In this document: one piece after another, positions 25,778 through 34,957 of the stretch
How the letters are laid out: each line of letters starts with the position of its first letter
How positions within the stretch are numbered: position 1 is the stretch's first letter
Source of the DNA: an uncultured Psychroserpens sp.
Lineage (GTDB): Bacteria > Bacteroidota > Bacteroidia > Flavobacteriales > Flavobacteriaceae
Length of the DNA: 64,000 bases
NCBI RefSeq assembly: GCF_947503375.1
Contig: NZ_CANNDQ010000003.1
Span: 292,612 to 356,611 of the forward strand
Direction of reading: 5' to 3'
Made by a program: the position numbers and the translations under genes
Notes under the pieces: generated by a model
What the model was told of the DNA's origin: nothing
The model's input: the letters and a program-made list of their open reading frames with translations, nothing else
Databases searched by the model: none

Positions 25778-27745
25778 ATGAAAAAAGTAAGCAATATAGT
25801 TCTATCATTTTTATTGGTTTTGAGTATGTCTTGTAGCGAACGTTCTTCTAACGATGATAACAGATCAACTTTTGATACTGAATTTATTGATCAAAAAGAT
25901 ATTGAGCGAATAGAACCACCAAATTGGTGGATTGATTTTGAAAATGACACCTTACAATTACTCGTTAAACATGATGGAATTAGTGATTTTAAACCGAGTA
26001 TATCCCATAACGGTGTTTCAATATTAAAAGTCACTAAAAGTGATAATAGTGATAATTATTTGTTTATCGATCTGCTTATTTCTGAAACGGCTTCAGCCGG
26101 TACATTTAATATTAAGTTTGAAAATGAAAACAGCAAAGAGTTAGTAGATTTATATCAGCTAAAAGAACGAAAAAAACCTGCGTCAGACTATGTAGGATTT
26201 AATAGTACAGACGCTATTTATCTAATTACGCCAGATCGTTTTGCAAATGCAAATACAAATAACGATAGCCCTTTGGCTATGGAAGGGCAACCAGAATTAT
26301 TAGATAGAGTTATCGATAGAAGTAATGATTATGCACGTCATGGTGGAGATATTCAGGGAATTACAGCACATGTCGATTATATTTCAGATTTAGGTTTTAC
26401 AGCTATTTGGCCGCAACCATTACTTACCAATAATATGCAAAAAGGATCGTATCATGGCTATGCTGTTACTGATTTGTATCAAATAGATCCTAGATTTGGT
26501 ACCCTTGAAGAGTATCAGTATTTATCTCAAAAATTAAAAGATAAAGGCATGAAACTTATTATGGATCAGGTAGCTAATCATTGTGGGTTAGAGCATTGGT
26601 GGATGAAAGATTTACCATTTAAAGATTGGGTAAACCTTCAAGAAAATTACGAAAAGAATATAGATCATTGGAGTTGGGAAACAAATATCAATTCTAATCA
26701 TAGACGTACGACAAACCAAGATATTTATGCTTCAAATTATGATAGTGATGGTAATTCTAATGGCTGGTTTGTAGCTACTATGCCAGATTTGAATCAGCGT
26801 AATCCATTTATGGCAAAATACATTATTCAAAACAGTATTTGGTGGATAGAAACTGCTCAATTAGGCGGCATTCGCCAAGACACCTATCCTTACCCAGATA
26901 AGGCATTTATGAGTGATTGGGCTGGAGCAATCATGACCGAATATCCTAATTTTTCAATTGTAGGAGAGGAGTGGAGTTATAATCCTCTGCTAATAGGATA
27001 TTGGCAAGAAGGTGCAAATAATAAAGATGGCTACGACTCAAATTTAAAATCGCCTATGGATTTTGCCATGCAAGTTAAAGTTGTAGAAGGGCTAAAAGAA
27101 ACTGAGTCGTGGGATAAAGGTTTAGTTAAAATATATGAAGGCTTGGCTAACGACTTTCATTATGCAAGCCCGAAAGACATTATGATATTTCCAGACAATC
27201 ATGATATGAGCCGTATTTTCACTCAACTTGAGGGTGATGTAGTAAACACAAAGATGGCTTTGGCGACCTACGCTACAATGCCAAGAATTTTACAAATATA
27301 TTATGGTACTGAAATTCTAATGAATGACTTCGAAAAGCCAGGAGATCATGGCTTAATTCGTACCGATTATCCAGGTGGTTGGAATGGTGACAAAACAAAT
27401 GCCTTTACAGGCGAAGGTTTAACAACAGCACAAAAAGAGATGCAATCTTTTGTAAAAAAACTTTTGAACTACAGAAAAGGAAGTAAAGCTATTCACGAAG
27501 GAAAAACGATTCACTTTGCTCCATTTCAAGGTGTATATGTTCTCACAAGAACTTATGAAGACGAAACAGTTGTACTTGTCTTAAATAAAAATGAAGAACC
27601 AATGACTCTAGATTTAAAACGTTACGCAGAAATTGGTCTCGATGGAAAAACCTTAAAAAACGTTATTTCAGGTGAAACCGTTATTTGGTCTGAAGCTTTA
27701 GAGCTAAAGGAAAAAGGAAGCTATTTATATACCACTAAGCTTTAA
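25778..27745 (+). CDS. GH13 neopullulanase/cyclomaltodextrinase-like lipoprotein (SusA-like)
   Basis: 655 residues. The lipobox cysteine is C19 (SMSC), followed by SERSSNDD. An N-terminal cyclomaltodextrinase-type beta domain (about 45-130) precedes the GH13 barrel (about 145-560) and a C-terminal beta domain. Catalytic motifs: D263-x4-H268, R366-Q-D368 (nucleophile D368), E397 in VGEEWS, and FPDNHD. Likely cuts malto-oligosaccharides, cyclodextrins or pullulan in the periplasm after SusC import. 26 bases after the phosphorylase gene. Confidence 0.9.
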   Translation: MKKVSNIVLSFLLVLSMSCSERSSNDDNRSTFDTEFIDQKDIERIEPPNWWIDFENDTLQLLVKHDGISDFKPSISHNGVSILKVTKSDNSDNYLFIDLLISETASAGTFNIKFENENSKELVDLYQLKERKKPASDYVGFNSTDAIYLITPDRFANANTNNDSPLAMEGQPELLDRVIDRSNDYARHGGDIQGITAHVDYISDLGFTAIWPQPLLTNNMQKGSYHGYAVTDLYQIDPRFGTLEEYQYLSQKLKDKGMKLIMDQVANHCGLEHWWMKDLPFKDWVNLQENYEKNIDHWSWETNINSNHRRTTNQDIYASNYDSDGNSNGWFVATMPDLNQRNPFMAKYIIQNSIWWIETAQLGGIRQDTYPYPDKAFMSDWAGAIMTEYPNFSIVGEEWSYNPLLIGYWQEGANNKDGYDSNLKSPMDFAMQVKVVEGLKETESWDKGLVKIYEGLANDFHYASPKDIMIFPDNHDMSRIFTQLEGDVVNTKMALATYATMPRILQIYYGTEILMNDFEKPGDHGLIRTDYPGGWNGDKTNAFTGEGLTTAQKEMQSFVKKLLNYRKGSKAIHEGKTIHFAPFQGVYVLTRTYEDETVVLVLNKNEEPMTLDLKRYAEIGLDGKTLKNVISGETVIWSEALELKEKGSYLYTTKL

Positions 27746-27747
27746 TC

Positions 27748-28731
27748 ATGAAAAGACTGATAGTTATTTTATGTTTTTGTATTGTTTTGGTTTCATGTGC
27801 AAATGAAGAAAAACAAACTCAGTTTGATTCAGAGACTATAATTGCTAATAGCACAACTTACGATTTAGAACCTGTTAATGATGCCAGTATATATGCCGGA
27901 AAATTAATAAGAATTGATAGTTTTCCATCAAAATATATCACACCAAGACCTGTCGATATTTGGCTGCCAAAAGGTTATACTAGAACTAAAAATTATAGTG
28001 TGTTGTATATGCACGATGGGCAAATGCTATTTGATTCAACAACCACTTGGAATAAGCAGGAGTGGAAAGTAGATGAATGGGGAAGCCAATTGATTGCTGA
28101 AGGCAAGACCAATGATTTTATAGTAGTTGCTATTCATAATATTCCAAATATTCGTTGGCAAGACTTGTTTCCTCAAAAGGCACTTAATTTTATTGACGAA
28201 AATGTAAAAGATTCACTTGTAGATATTGCTGGTAAAACAGATATAAAATTCAATGGTGATAATTACCTGAAATTTATTGTTGAAGAACTAAAACCTTTAA
28301 TAGATAGACAATATACAGTATATCCTAATAAAGAAAACACATTCGTTATGGGATCAAGCATGGGTGGATTAACTTCAATGTATGCCATATCTGAATATCC
28401 TGAAATTTTTGGCGGAGCTGGCTGTTTGTCAACACATTGGATTGGCGCAATGCCAATGCCATATAATCCATATCCTGATGCTATTTTTAAGTATATGGAA
28501 GCCAATTTGCCCAAAGCAGACACGCATAAATTATATTTTGATTACGGAAATAAAACCTTAGATAAGCATTACCCAAAATATGCATCTAGGGTAGATGAGA
28601 TTTTAAAAGGAAAAGGTTACACCAATATAGATTCAAAGAACTTGTTTTTTGAAGGTGCCGATCACTCTGAAAACTCATGGAATCAAAGATTAGATATACC
28701 ATTGATCTTTTTATTAGATAAAAACAAATGA
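27748..28731 (+). CDS. Alpha/beta-hydrolase-fold putative esterase, lipoprotein
   Basis: 327 residues with lipobox cysteine C17 (LVSC). Esterase-D-like fold: GQMLFD after strand 3, nucleophile S204 in GSSMGG, and a catalytic His in GADHSENSW near residue 311. It lies two bases after the GH13 gene and overlaps the GH31 gene by four, so it belongs to the glucan operon. Possible tasks are removing acyl groups from modified glucans or a maltose O-acetyl esterase function; the sequence does not decide. Confidence 0.75.
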   Translation: MKRLIVILCFCIVLVSCANEEKQTQFDSETIIANSTTYDLEPVNDASIYAGKLIRIDSFPSKYITPRPVDIWLPKGYTRTKNYSVLYMHDGQMLFDSTTTWNKQEWKVDEWGSQLIAEGKTNDFIVVAIHNIPNIRWQDLFPQKALNFIDENVKDSLVDIAGKTDIKFNGDNYLKFIVEELKPLIDRQYTVYPNKENTFVMGSSMGGLTSMYAISEYPEIFGGAGCLSTHWIGAMPMPYNPYPDAIFKYMEANLPKADTHKLYFDYGNKTLDKHYPKYASRVDEILKGKGYTNIDSKNLFFEGADHSENSWNQRLDIPLIFLLDKNK

Positions 28732-31208
28732 AGCACTTTATATACTTGGTCCTAGCATTACTGTCATTTCAATTTGTTTGTGCTCAAAATACAAGTCGTA
28801 AATACCTATCTCATATCGAAGAAAATGGAACAGTTCAAGTTAGGGTTAATGATGGAACATATGTATTCCAGTTTTATTCTGAAGACATGATTCAAGCAAC
28901 GTTCATCCCTAAAGACCAAACCGAAAGCAAAGCTTCACATGCTGTTGTTCTTGAACCAAAAAGAGTTGATACCAATTATTCCTATGAAGGTAATGTTATT
29001 ACATATAGCTCTAAGGGGATCTCTGTAGCTATTACGACAGAACCTTTCAAAATATCTTATCAATACGATGGCGAAGAATTAATTTCAGAAAGACGAGGTT
29101 ATTTCAAAAGCAAACACGAGCCTATGGAGATGGTAAGCGGCAACATTGTCGTTGACAATACCGAAAAAATAGAATTCAATCTTACCGAAGACGAAATATT
29201 ATATGGTGGAGGAGCAAGAGCACTAGGAATGAATAGACGTGGACATCGATTACCATTATTTAACAGAGCGCACTATGGTTATGAAACCGAATCAAAACTT
29301 ATGAACTACACAATGCCAATTGTGATCTCTTCAAAGCAATACATGATTCATTTTGATAATGCACCAATTGGCTACCTAGATTTTGATAGTAAAAAAGAGA
29401 ACACTCTTACTTACGAAACTATTTCTGGTCGTAAAACCTACCAAGTGATTGCTGGAGAATCTTGGTATGATGTTGTTGAAAATTATACCAAATTAACTGG
29501 AAAACAACCAATGCTGCCACGCTGGGCTTTGGGGAATTTCTCTAGTCGATTTGGTTACCATTCCCAAAGTGAAACCATTGAAACCATTGATAAATTCAAA
29601 GCAGATGAGATTCCAGTTGATGCTGTTATTTTAGACTTATATTGGTTTGGGAAAGACATTAAAGGTACTATGGGGAATTTAGAATTTTTAAAAGACTCGT
29701 TCCCTAATCCTCAACAAATGATCAAGACTTTAAAGTCTAAAAATGTTGAAACAATCTTAATTACCGAACCATTTGTTTTGACAACTTCAAACCGTTGGGA
29801 TGAAGCTGTTCGAGAAGATATTCTTGCGAAAGATTCAATTGGAAATCCTGCGACTTACGATTTTTACTTTGGAAATACAGGTATTATTGATATTTATAGT
29901 AATTCAGGGAAAACTTGGTTTAAAAATATATATAAAGAGTTATCTAAACTAGGAGTTAATGGGTTTTGGGGAGACCTTGGCGAACCTGAAGTGCATCCTA
30001 ACTGGGTACAGCATGCTAAAGGTTCTGCAGATGAAGTTCATAATATTTACGGTCACGACTGGGCTAAATTAGTTTATGAGTCTAGCCTTGAAGCCAATCC
30101 TAATAAACGACCATTTATTTTGATGCGAGCAGGTTATTCTGGATCACAACGTTATGGTATGGTTCCATGGTCTGGTGATGTTAATAGAACTTGGGGAGGA
30201 CTACAATCACAACCAGAGATTGCATTACAAATGGGAATGCAAGGTTTAGGCTACATGCATAGTGATCTTGGCGGTTTTGCAGGTGCAAATCTAAATGATG
30301 AACTTTATACACGATGGTTACAATATGGCGTGTTTCAGCCTATCTACCGTCCGCATGCCCAAGAGGAAGTTGCTAGCGAACCTGTATTTAGAAGTGATAA
30401 AGCTAAAGCATTAGCTAAGGAAGCTATAGAATTACGTTATCGCATGTTACCTTATAATTATCATCTCATGGCTTTGAATCATTTAGAAGGAAAGCCATTA
30501 ATGAGGCCTCTGTTTTTTGAAGATGATAGTAAAATTCTTAAAGATGATGCTACAGCATATTTTTGGGGACATGACTTTTTAGTATCACCAATAACGATTT
30601 CACAGTTAAAGCATAAAACAGTTTATTTTCCTAAATCATCAGATTGGTTCGATTTTTATTCAGATAAAAAACATAAAGGGGGAAGTGTTATTGTATATGA
30701 TCTTAAAGAAAATAGTATCCCAACATTTGTTCGTGCAGGAGCATTTATTCCATTAGCAAAGCCTGTGCAATCTACAGCTGACTATGATGGTAGTAAATTA
30801 GAGATTCACTACTATTTTGATAAGAGTATTACTGAAAGCGAACGCGAATTTTATAATGATGATGGAACAACATTTAATGCATTAGAAAAAGAGCAATACG
30901 AAATTTTAGAGTTTGAAGCCGAAATGAAAGGACGCTGGCTAGAAATAGAATTTGAAGCTGATACTGGAGCAAACTATCAAACAAATATAAAAACAATTGA
31001 ACTTGTAGTTCATAATATTCAAAACACACCAAAACGTATTAAAGTTGATGGTAAGAGGCTTAATAGCCATACAGACAATACGTCAGATTTTATAAGTATC
31101 AAAGACAAAACTTCCTTGAATTGGAATTTTGAAAAAAAAATGTTGACGATTCCTATATTATGGAATACTTCAAAGGATAAAAAAATTAGAGTAAAACTTA
31201 AAAAATAA
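28728..31208 (+). CDS. GH31 alpha-glucosidase-like enzyme
   Basis: 826 residues with a cleaved signal peptide (ends near VCAQ, residue 20). Domain order: N-terminal beta-sandwich, GH31 barrel from about 255, proximal and distal beta domains. Catalytic nucleophile D416 in GDLGEPE and acid/base D484 in WSGDVNRTW are both present. It would release glucose from the non-reducing ends of malto-oligosaccharides in the periplasm. The ATG overlaps the esterase stop by four bases (ATGA). Confidence 0.9.
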   Translation: MKHFIYLVLALLSFQFVCAQNTSRKYLSHIEENGTVQVRVNDGTYVFQFYSEDMIQATFIPKDQTESKASHAVVLEPKRVDTNYSYEGNVITYSSKGISVAITTEPFKISYQYDGEELISERRGYFKSKHEPMEMVSGNIVVDNTEKIEFNLTEDEILYGGGARALGMNRRGHRLPLFNRAHYGYETESKLMNYTMPIVISSKQYMIHFDNAPIGYLDFDSKKENTLTYETISGRKTYQVIAGESWYDVVENYTKLTGKQPMLPRWALGNFSSRFGYHSQSETIETIDKFKADEIPVDAVILDLYWFGKDIKGTMGNLEFLKDSFPNPQQMIKTLKSKNVETILITEPFVLTTSNRWDEAVREDILAKDSIGNPATYDFYFGNTGIIDIYSNSGKTWFKNIYKELSKLGVNGFWGDLGEPEVHPNWVQHAKGSADEVHNIYGHDWAKLVYESSLEANPNKRPFILMRAGYSGSQRYGMVPWSGDVNRTWGGLQSQPEIALQMGMQGLGYMHSDLGGFAGANLNDELYTRWLQYGVFQPIYRPHAQEEVASEPVFRSDKAKALAKEAIELRYRMLPYNYHLMALNHLEGKPLMRPLFFEDDSKILKDDATAYFWGHDFLVSPITISQLKHKTVYFPKSSDWFDFYSDKKHKGGSVIVYDLKENSIPTFVRAGAFIPLAKPVQSTADYDGSKLEIHYYFDKSITESEREFYNDDGTTFNALEKEQYEILEFEAEMKGRWLEIEFEADTGANYQTNIKTIELVVHNIQNTPKRIKVDGKRLNSHTDNTSDFISIKDKTSLNWNFEKKMLTIPILWNTSKDKKIRVKLKK

Positions 31209-31214
31209 TCCAAA

Positions 31215-33095
31215 ATGAAACACTTCAAAATCATAATATCAACTGTTATAGCCATGAGTTTCTTTGGATGCAAAAACGAACAAGTAACTGTGCAGAAATC
31301 ACCTAAACCAAAGCTAGAAAAGAAAAAAAAACAAGTAGTTTATCAGGTATTTACGAGATTGTTCGGAAATACAAATACAACTAATAAACCTTGGGGAACT
31401 CTTGATGAGAATGGCGTTGGAAAATTTAATGATTTTACTGATGAGGCTTTGTCACAGATCAAGGATTTAGGAGTAACATATATCTGGTATACAGGTGTGC
31501 CACACCATGATGTTATAACAGATTATACGCAATATGGGATTACAAATGATGATCCAGATGTGGTTAAAGGAAGGGCTGGTTCACCTTACGCAGTTAAAGA
31601 TTATTATAATGTTAATCCAGATTTAGCTGAAAACGTAGAGCGTAGACTTGAAGAGTTTGAGGCGCTTATTGAACGATCTCACAGGGCTGGCTTAAAAGTA
31701 ATTATTGATATTGTTCCTAATCACGTAGCTCGAAACTATCAAAGCTTATCCAATCCTAAAGGAGCTACAGATTTTGGTGCAGAGGATGATACAACCATCA
31801 GCTATGATGTTAATAACAATTTCTATTATAACCCTGAAGAAGCATTCATAGTGCCAGAATGGAAAAATGGATATAAACCTTTAGGAGGTGAAAATCATCC
31901 AATGGCAGATGGTAAGTTTGATGAGAATCCTGCTAAATGGACAGGTAATGGTTCAAGAGCTTCACAACCAGACATGAACGATTGGTACGAAACGGTTAAA
32001 GTAAACTACGGTATTTCTCCAGACGGAGAAAAAGACTTTGAGGCATTACCAGCTGGTTTTGATAACGAAGATTACAAAGCACATTTCAAATTTTGGGAAG
32101 ACAAGATCGTACCAAGTTCATGGAAAAAATTTAAAGAGATTACTCTGTATTGGACCGCCAAAGGTGTTGATGGCTTTCGTTATGATATGGCAGAAATGGT
32201 GCCAGTTGAATTTTGGAGTTATATGAATTCTGCTATTAAAATGGAAAACCCAGATGCCTTTTTATTAGCTGAGGTATACAACCCAAGTATCTATAGAGAT
32301 TACATTAAGAAAGGTAAAATGGACTACCTCTATGACAAAGTACAACTTTACGATACCCTTAAGCATGTCATGCAAGGTCAAGGTAAAACAGATCATATAC
32401 CACCAATACAGGATGATCTTAAAGACATAGAACATCATATGTTGCATTTTCTTGAAAATCATGATGAACAACGCATCGCTAGTCCAGATTTTGCTAACAA
32501 TGCCTTAAAAGGAAAACCAGCAATGGTGATATCTGCTACAATTAGTACATCACCTACAATGATTTATTTTGGTCAAGAGTTTGGAGAACCCGGTAATGAA
32601 GATTTAGGTTTTGGTGATCCTACTCGTACCTCTATTTTTGATTATGGAAGTGTGCCAAGCGTAGTGCGTTGGGTCAATAATAAAAATTTCGATGGAGGAC
32701 AATCTACAGAAGATGAAAAACAATTAAGAGATTTCTACAAACGGCTACTAAATTTTACCATCAATAGTTCTGCTTTAACCGCTAACTATGAAGACATACA
32801 CTTATATAATCGGCAAAACACACAATGGTATAATGATAAAGTATTGTCATTCGTACGTTGGAGTAGTGATGAGAAACTTATCATTGTTTCTAATTTCAGT
32901 GCTGAGAACGCTTATGGATTTGAGCTACAATTACCAAAAGAATTAGTATCTAAACTTGAGCTTGAAGATGGAACTTATAAGCTTGAAGATCAATTGTTTG
33001 AAACTCATACTGCAGCTTTAACAATTAAAAATGGAATAGCAAAAACACGAATTGACATAAAACCATTAGAGTCATTTATTTTAAAGATTGAATAA
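31215..33095 (+). CDS. GH13 alpha-amylase, lipoprotein (first of two adjacent)
   Basis: 626 residues with lipobox cysteine C19 (FFGC) followed by a lysine-rich linker (about 25-40). Catalytic motifs: D165-x4-H170, R322-Y-D324, E353 in LAEVYN, and H416-D417 in LENHDEQR. The long insert between strands 3 and 4 (about 175-300) includes a GNGSRASQPDMNDWYE segment. The protein is shorter than the secreted amylase, lacks a sorting domain, and should act in the periplasm. Six bases separate it from the GH31 gene. Confidence 0.9.
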   Translation: MKHFKIIISTVIAMSFFGCKNEQVTVQKSPKPKLEKKKKQVVYQVFTRLFGNTNTTNKPWGTLDENGVGKFNDFTDEALSQIKDLGVTYIWYTGVPHHDVITDYTQYGITNDDPDVVKGRAGSPYAVKDYYNVNPDLAENVERRLEEFEALIERSHRAGLKVIIDIVPNHVARNYQSLSNPKGATDFGAEDDTTISYDVNNNFYYNPEEAFIVPEWKNGYKPLGGENHPMADGKFDENPAKWTGNGSRASQPDMNDWYETVKVNYGISPDGEKDFEALPAGFDNEDYKAHFKFWEDKIVPSSWKKFKEITLYWTAKGVDGFRYDMAEMVPVEFWSYMNSAIKMENPDAFLLAEVYNPSIYRDYIKKGKMDYLYDKVQLYDTLKHVMQGQGKTDHIPPIQDDLKDIEHHMLHFLENHDEQRIASPDFANNALKGKPAMVISATISTSPTMIYFGQEFGEPGNEDLGFGDPTRTSIFDYGSVPSVVRWVNNKNFDGGQSTEDEKQLRDFYKRLLNFTINSSALTANYEDIHLYNRQNTQWYNDKVLSFVRWSSDEKLIIVSNFSAENAYGFELQLPKELVSKLELEDGTYKLEDQLFETHTAALTIKNGIAKTRIDIKPLESFILKIE

Positions 33096-33097
33096 AT

Positions 33098-34771
33098 ATG
33101 AACAGAATCATAGTAATAATCATAGCTGTACTGACTATGGCTTGTAAAGAAAATAAATCAAATTTTAATACTTTTGAAAAGCCAGATAATAAAGAGGTTA
33201 CGACACCATTTGTATGGGAAGGCGCCAATCTGTATTTTTTATTGACAGATCGTTTTAAAAATGGTGATACATCTAACGATATAAATTTCGATCGTAATCA
33301 AGAAACAGGAAAACTTAGAGGTTTTGAAGGTGGTGACTTGAAAGGGATCACTCAAAAAATTGAAGAAGGATATTTTACAGATTTGGGGATCAATGCCATT
33401 TGGATGACTCCTATTGTAGAACAAATCCATGGCGGCACAAACGAGGGAACAGGGATTACTTATGGTTTTCATGGGTATTGGACGAAAGACTGGACAGCTC
33501 TAGACCCGAACTATGGTACAAAAGAAGATTTAAGAGCGCTTATTAAATCTGCTCACAAAAAAGGCATTCGCGTCGTTTTAGATGCAGTCATAAACCATAC
33601 AGGTCCTGTGACCAATAAAGATAGTGTTTGGCCAGAAGAATGGGTAAGAACTAGTCCTAAATGTAAGTTTGATAATTACGAAAATACAGTTGCCTGCACT
33701 CTAGTTGAAAATCTGCCAGATGTAAAGACAGAAAGTGATGAAGTTGTTGAATTACCACCTCAATTGGTTGAAAAATGGAAAGCTGAAGGACGTTATGAAG
33801 AAGAAGTAGGCGAGTTAGATGCATTTTTTGAAAAAACGGGACACCCAAGATCACCTCGCTTCTACATTATGAAATGGCTTACAGATTATATTACTGAGTT
33901 TGGTATTGACGGTTATAGAGTAGATACAGTAAAGCATACAGAATCATACGTTTGGCAAGAATTCAAAACATTGTGTGACACAAGCTTTTCAGAATGGAAA
34001 AATAACAACCCAGAAAAAGTACTTGATGATAACGATTTTTATTTAGTAGGCGAAGTTTATAATTACAACATTAGTGCAGGTAAAGCTTTTGATTATGGAG
34101 ATAAAGTTGTCAATTATTTCGATAGTGCATTTCATAGTCTTATTAATTTTGAGTTTAAGTATAATGCTGCTCAACAAACTTATGAAGCCTTTTTTAAGCG
34201 TTATAATGACTTGCTGAATGACAATCTCAAGGATTATGGAACACTCAATTATTTAAGTTCTCATGATGATGGCAAACCCTATGATCCAAAAAGAGAAAAA
34301 CCCTTTGAAACTGCAACCAAATTGTTATTGGCACCAGGAACGTCTCAAATTTATTATGGCGATGAGTCTGCTCGTGTTTTAGTTGTAGAAGATGCTACAG
34401 GAGATGCTAATTTACGTTCTAATATGAATTGGGACGCCATTGAAAATGATGCACAAACGCAAGCGATCTTAACTCATTGGCAGAAATTAGGTAAATTTAG
34501 AGAAAGACACCCTGCGGTTGGTGCGGGTTATCACCAAATGATAACAGAAACTCCTTATCTCTTCTACAGAAGTTTTTCTACAGAACATTTTAAAGATCTT
34601 GTAGTTATTGGGTTATCACTCGATAAAGGAGTTAAAACGTTAGACGTATCTAATCTATACGAAAATGGTATAGTTTTACATGATGCATATTCTAATCAAG
34701 ATATAACAGTTAGTGACGGAAAGGCTATTGTTAATTCAGAGTTTGACATCGTACTTCTAGAACAAAAATAA
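33098..34771 (+). CDS. GH13 alpha-amylase, lipoprotein (second of two adjacent)
   Basis: 557 residues, lipobox cysteine C16 (TMAC). Catalytic motifs: D162-x4-H167 (DAVINHTGP), R274-V-D276 (DGYRVDTVKH), E319 in VGEVYN, and H389-D390 in SSHDDGKP. It differs strongly from the preceding amylase, so it is not a recent duplicate; different chain-length or branch preferences are likely. Last gene of the rightward glucan operon, three bases after its neighbour. The 168 bases downstream contain no gene. Confidence 0.9.
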   Translation: MNRIIVIIIAVLTMACKENKSNFNTFEKPDNKEVTTPFVWEGANLYFLLTDRFKNGDTSNDINFDRNQETGKLRGFEGGDLKGITQKIEEGYFTDLGINAIWMTPIVEQIHGGTNEGTGITYGFHGYWTKDWTALDPNYGTKEDLRALIKSAHKKGIRVVLDAVINHTGPVTNKDSVWPEEWVRTSPKCKFDNYENTVACTLVENLPDVKTESDEVVELPPQLVEKWKAEGRYEEEVGELDAFFEKTGHPRSPRFYIMKWLTDYITEFGIDGYRVDTVKHTESYVWQEFKTLCDTSFSEWKNNNPEKVLDDNDFYLVGEVYNYNISAGKAFDYGDKVVNYFDSAFHSLINFEFKYNAAQQTYEAFFKRYNDLLNDNLKDYGTLNYLSSHDDGKPYDPKREKPFETATKLLLAPGTSQIYYGDESARVLVVEDATGDANLRSNMNWDAIENDAQTQAILTHWQKLGKFRERHPAVGAGYHQMITETPYLFYRSFSTEHFKDLVVIGLSLDKGVKTLDVSNLYENGIVLHDAYSNQDITVSDGKAIVNSEFDIVLLEQK

Positions 34772-34930
34772 CTCATAAAACCAAAAAGAATATTTGCAAA
34801 AGCTTCGTAATTATAATTATCACATTAATCGAGTTCTAAAAGATTAACGCCAATATTGTTAAAAATACTTTTTTGTGTAACATTTCTTTTGTTAGAAAGT
34901 CTCATTAATAACGACTAAACTATTAATTTG

Positions 34931-34938
34931 TAACTTTG
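34931..34938 (+). promoter_or_regulatory. TAnnTTTG promoter box of the GAF gene
   Basis: TAACTTTG fits the Bacteroidota -7 consensus exactly. No good -33 match is at the usual distance. The box would place transcription start after the ATG at 34940, which favours the next ATG at 34958 as the true start. Confidence 0.5.
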
Positions 34939-34957
34939 TATGCATCGAAAAGTTATT

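Noticed and set aside
31215..34771. Recent tandem duplication of amylase genes
   Set aside because: The two proteins differ in length and in the context of every catalytic motif.
34940..34957. First ATG of the GAF gene
   Set aside because: It lies one base after an exact -7 promoter box, so transcription would begin behind it.
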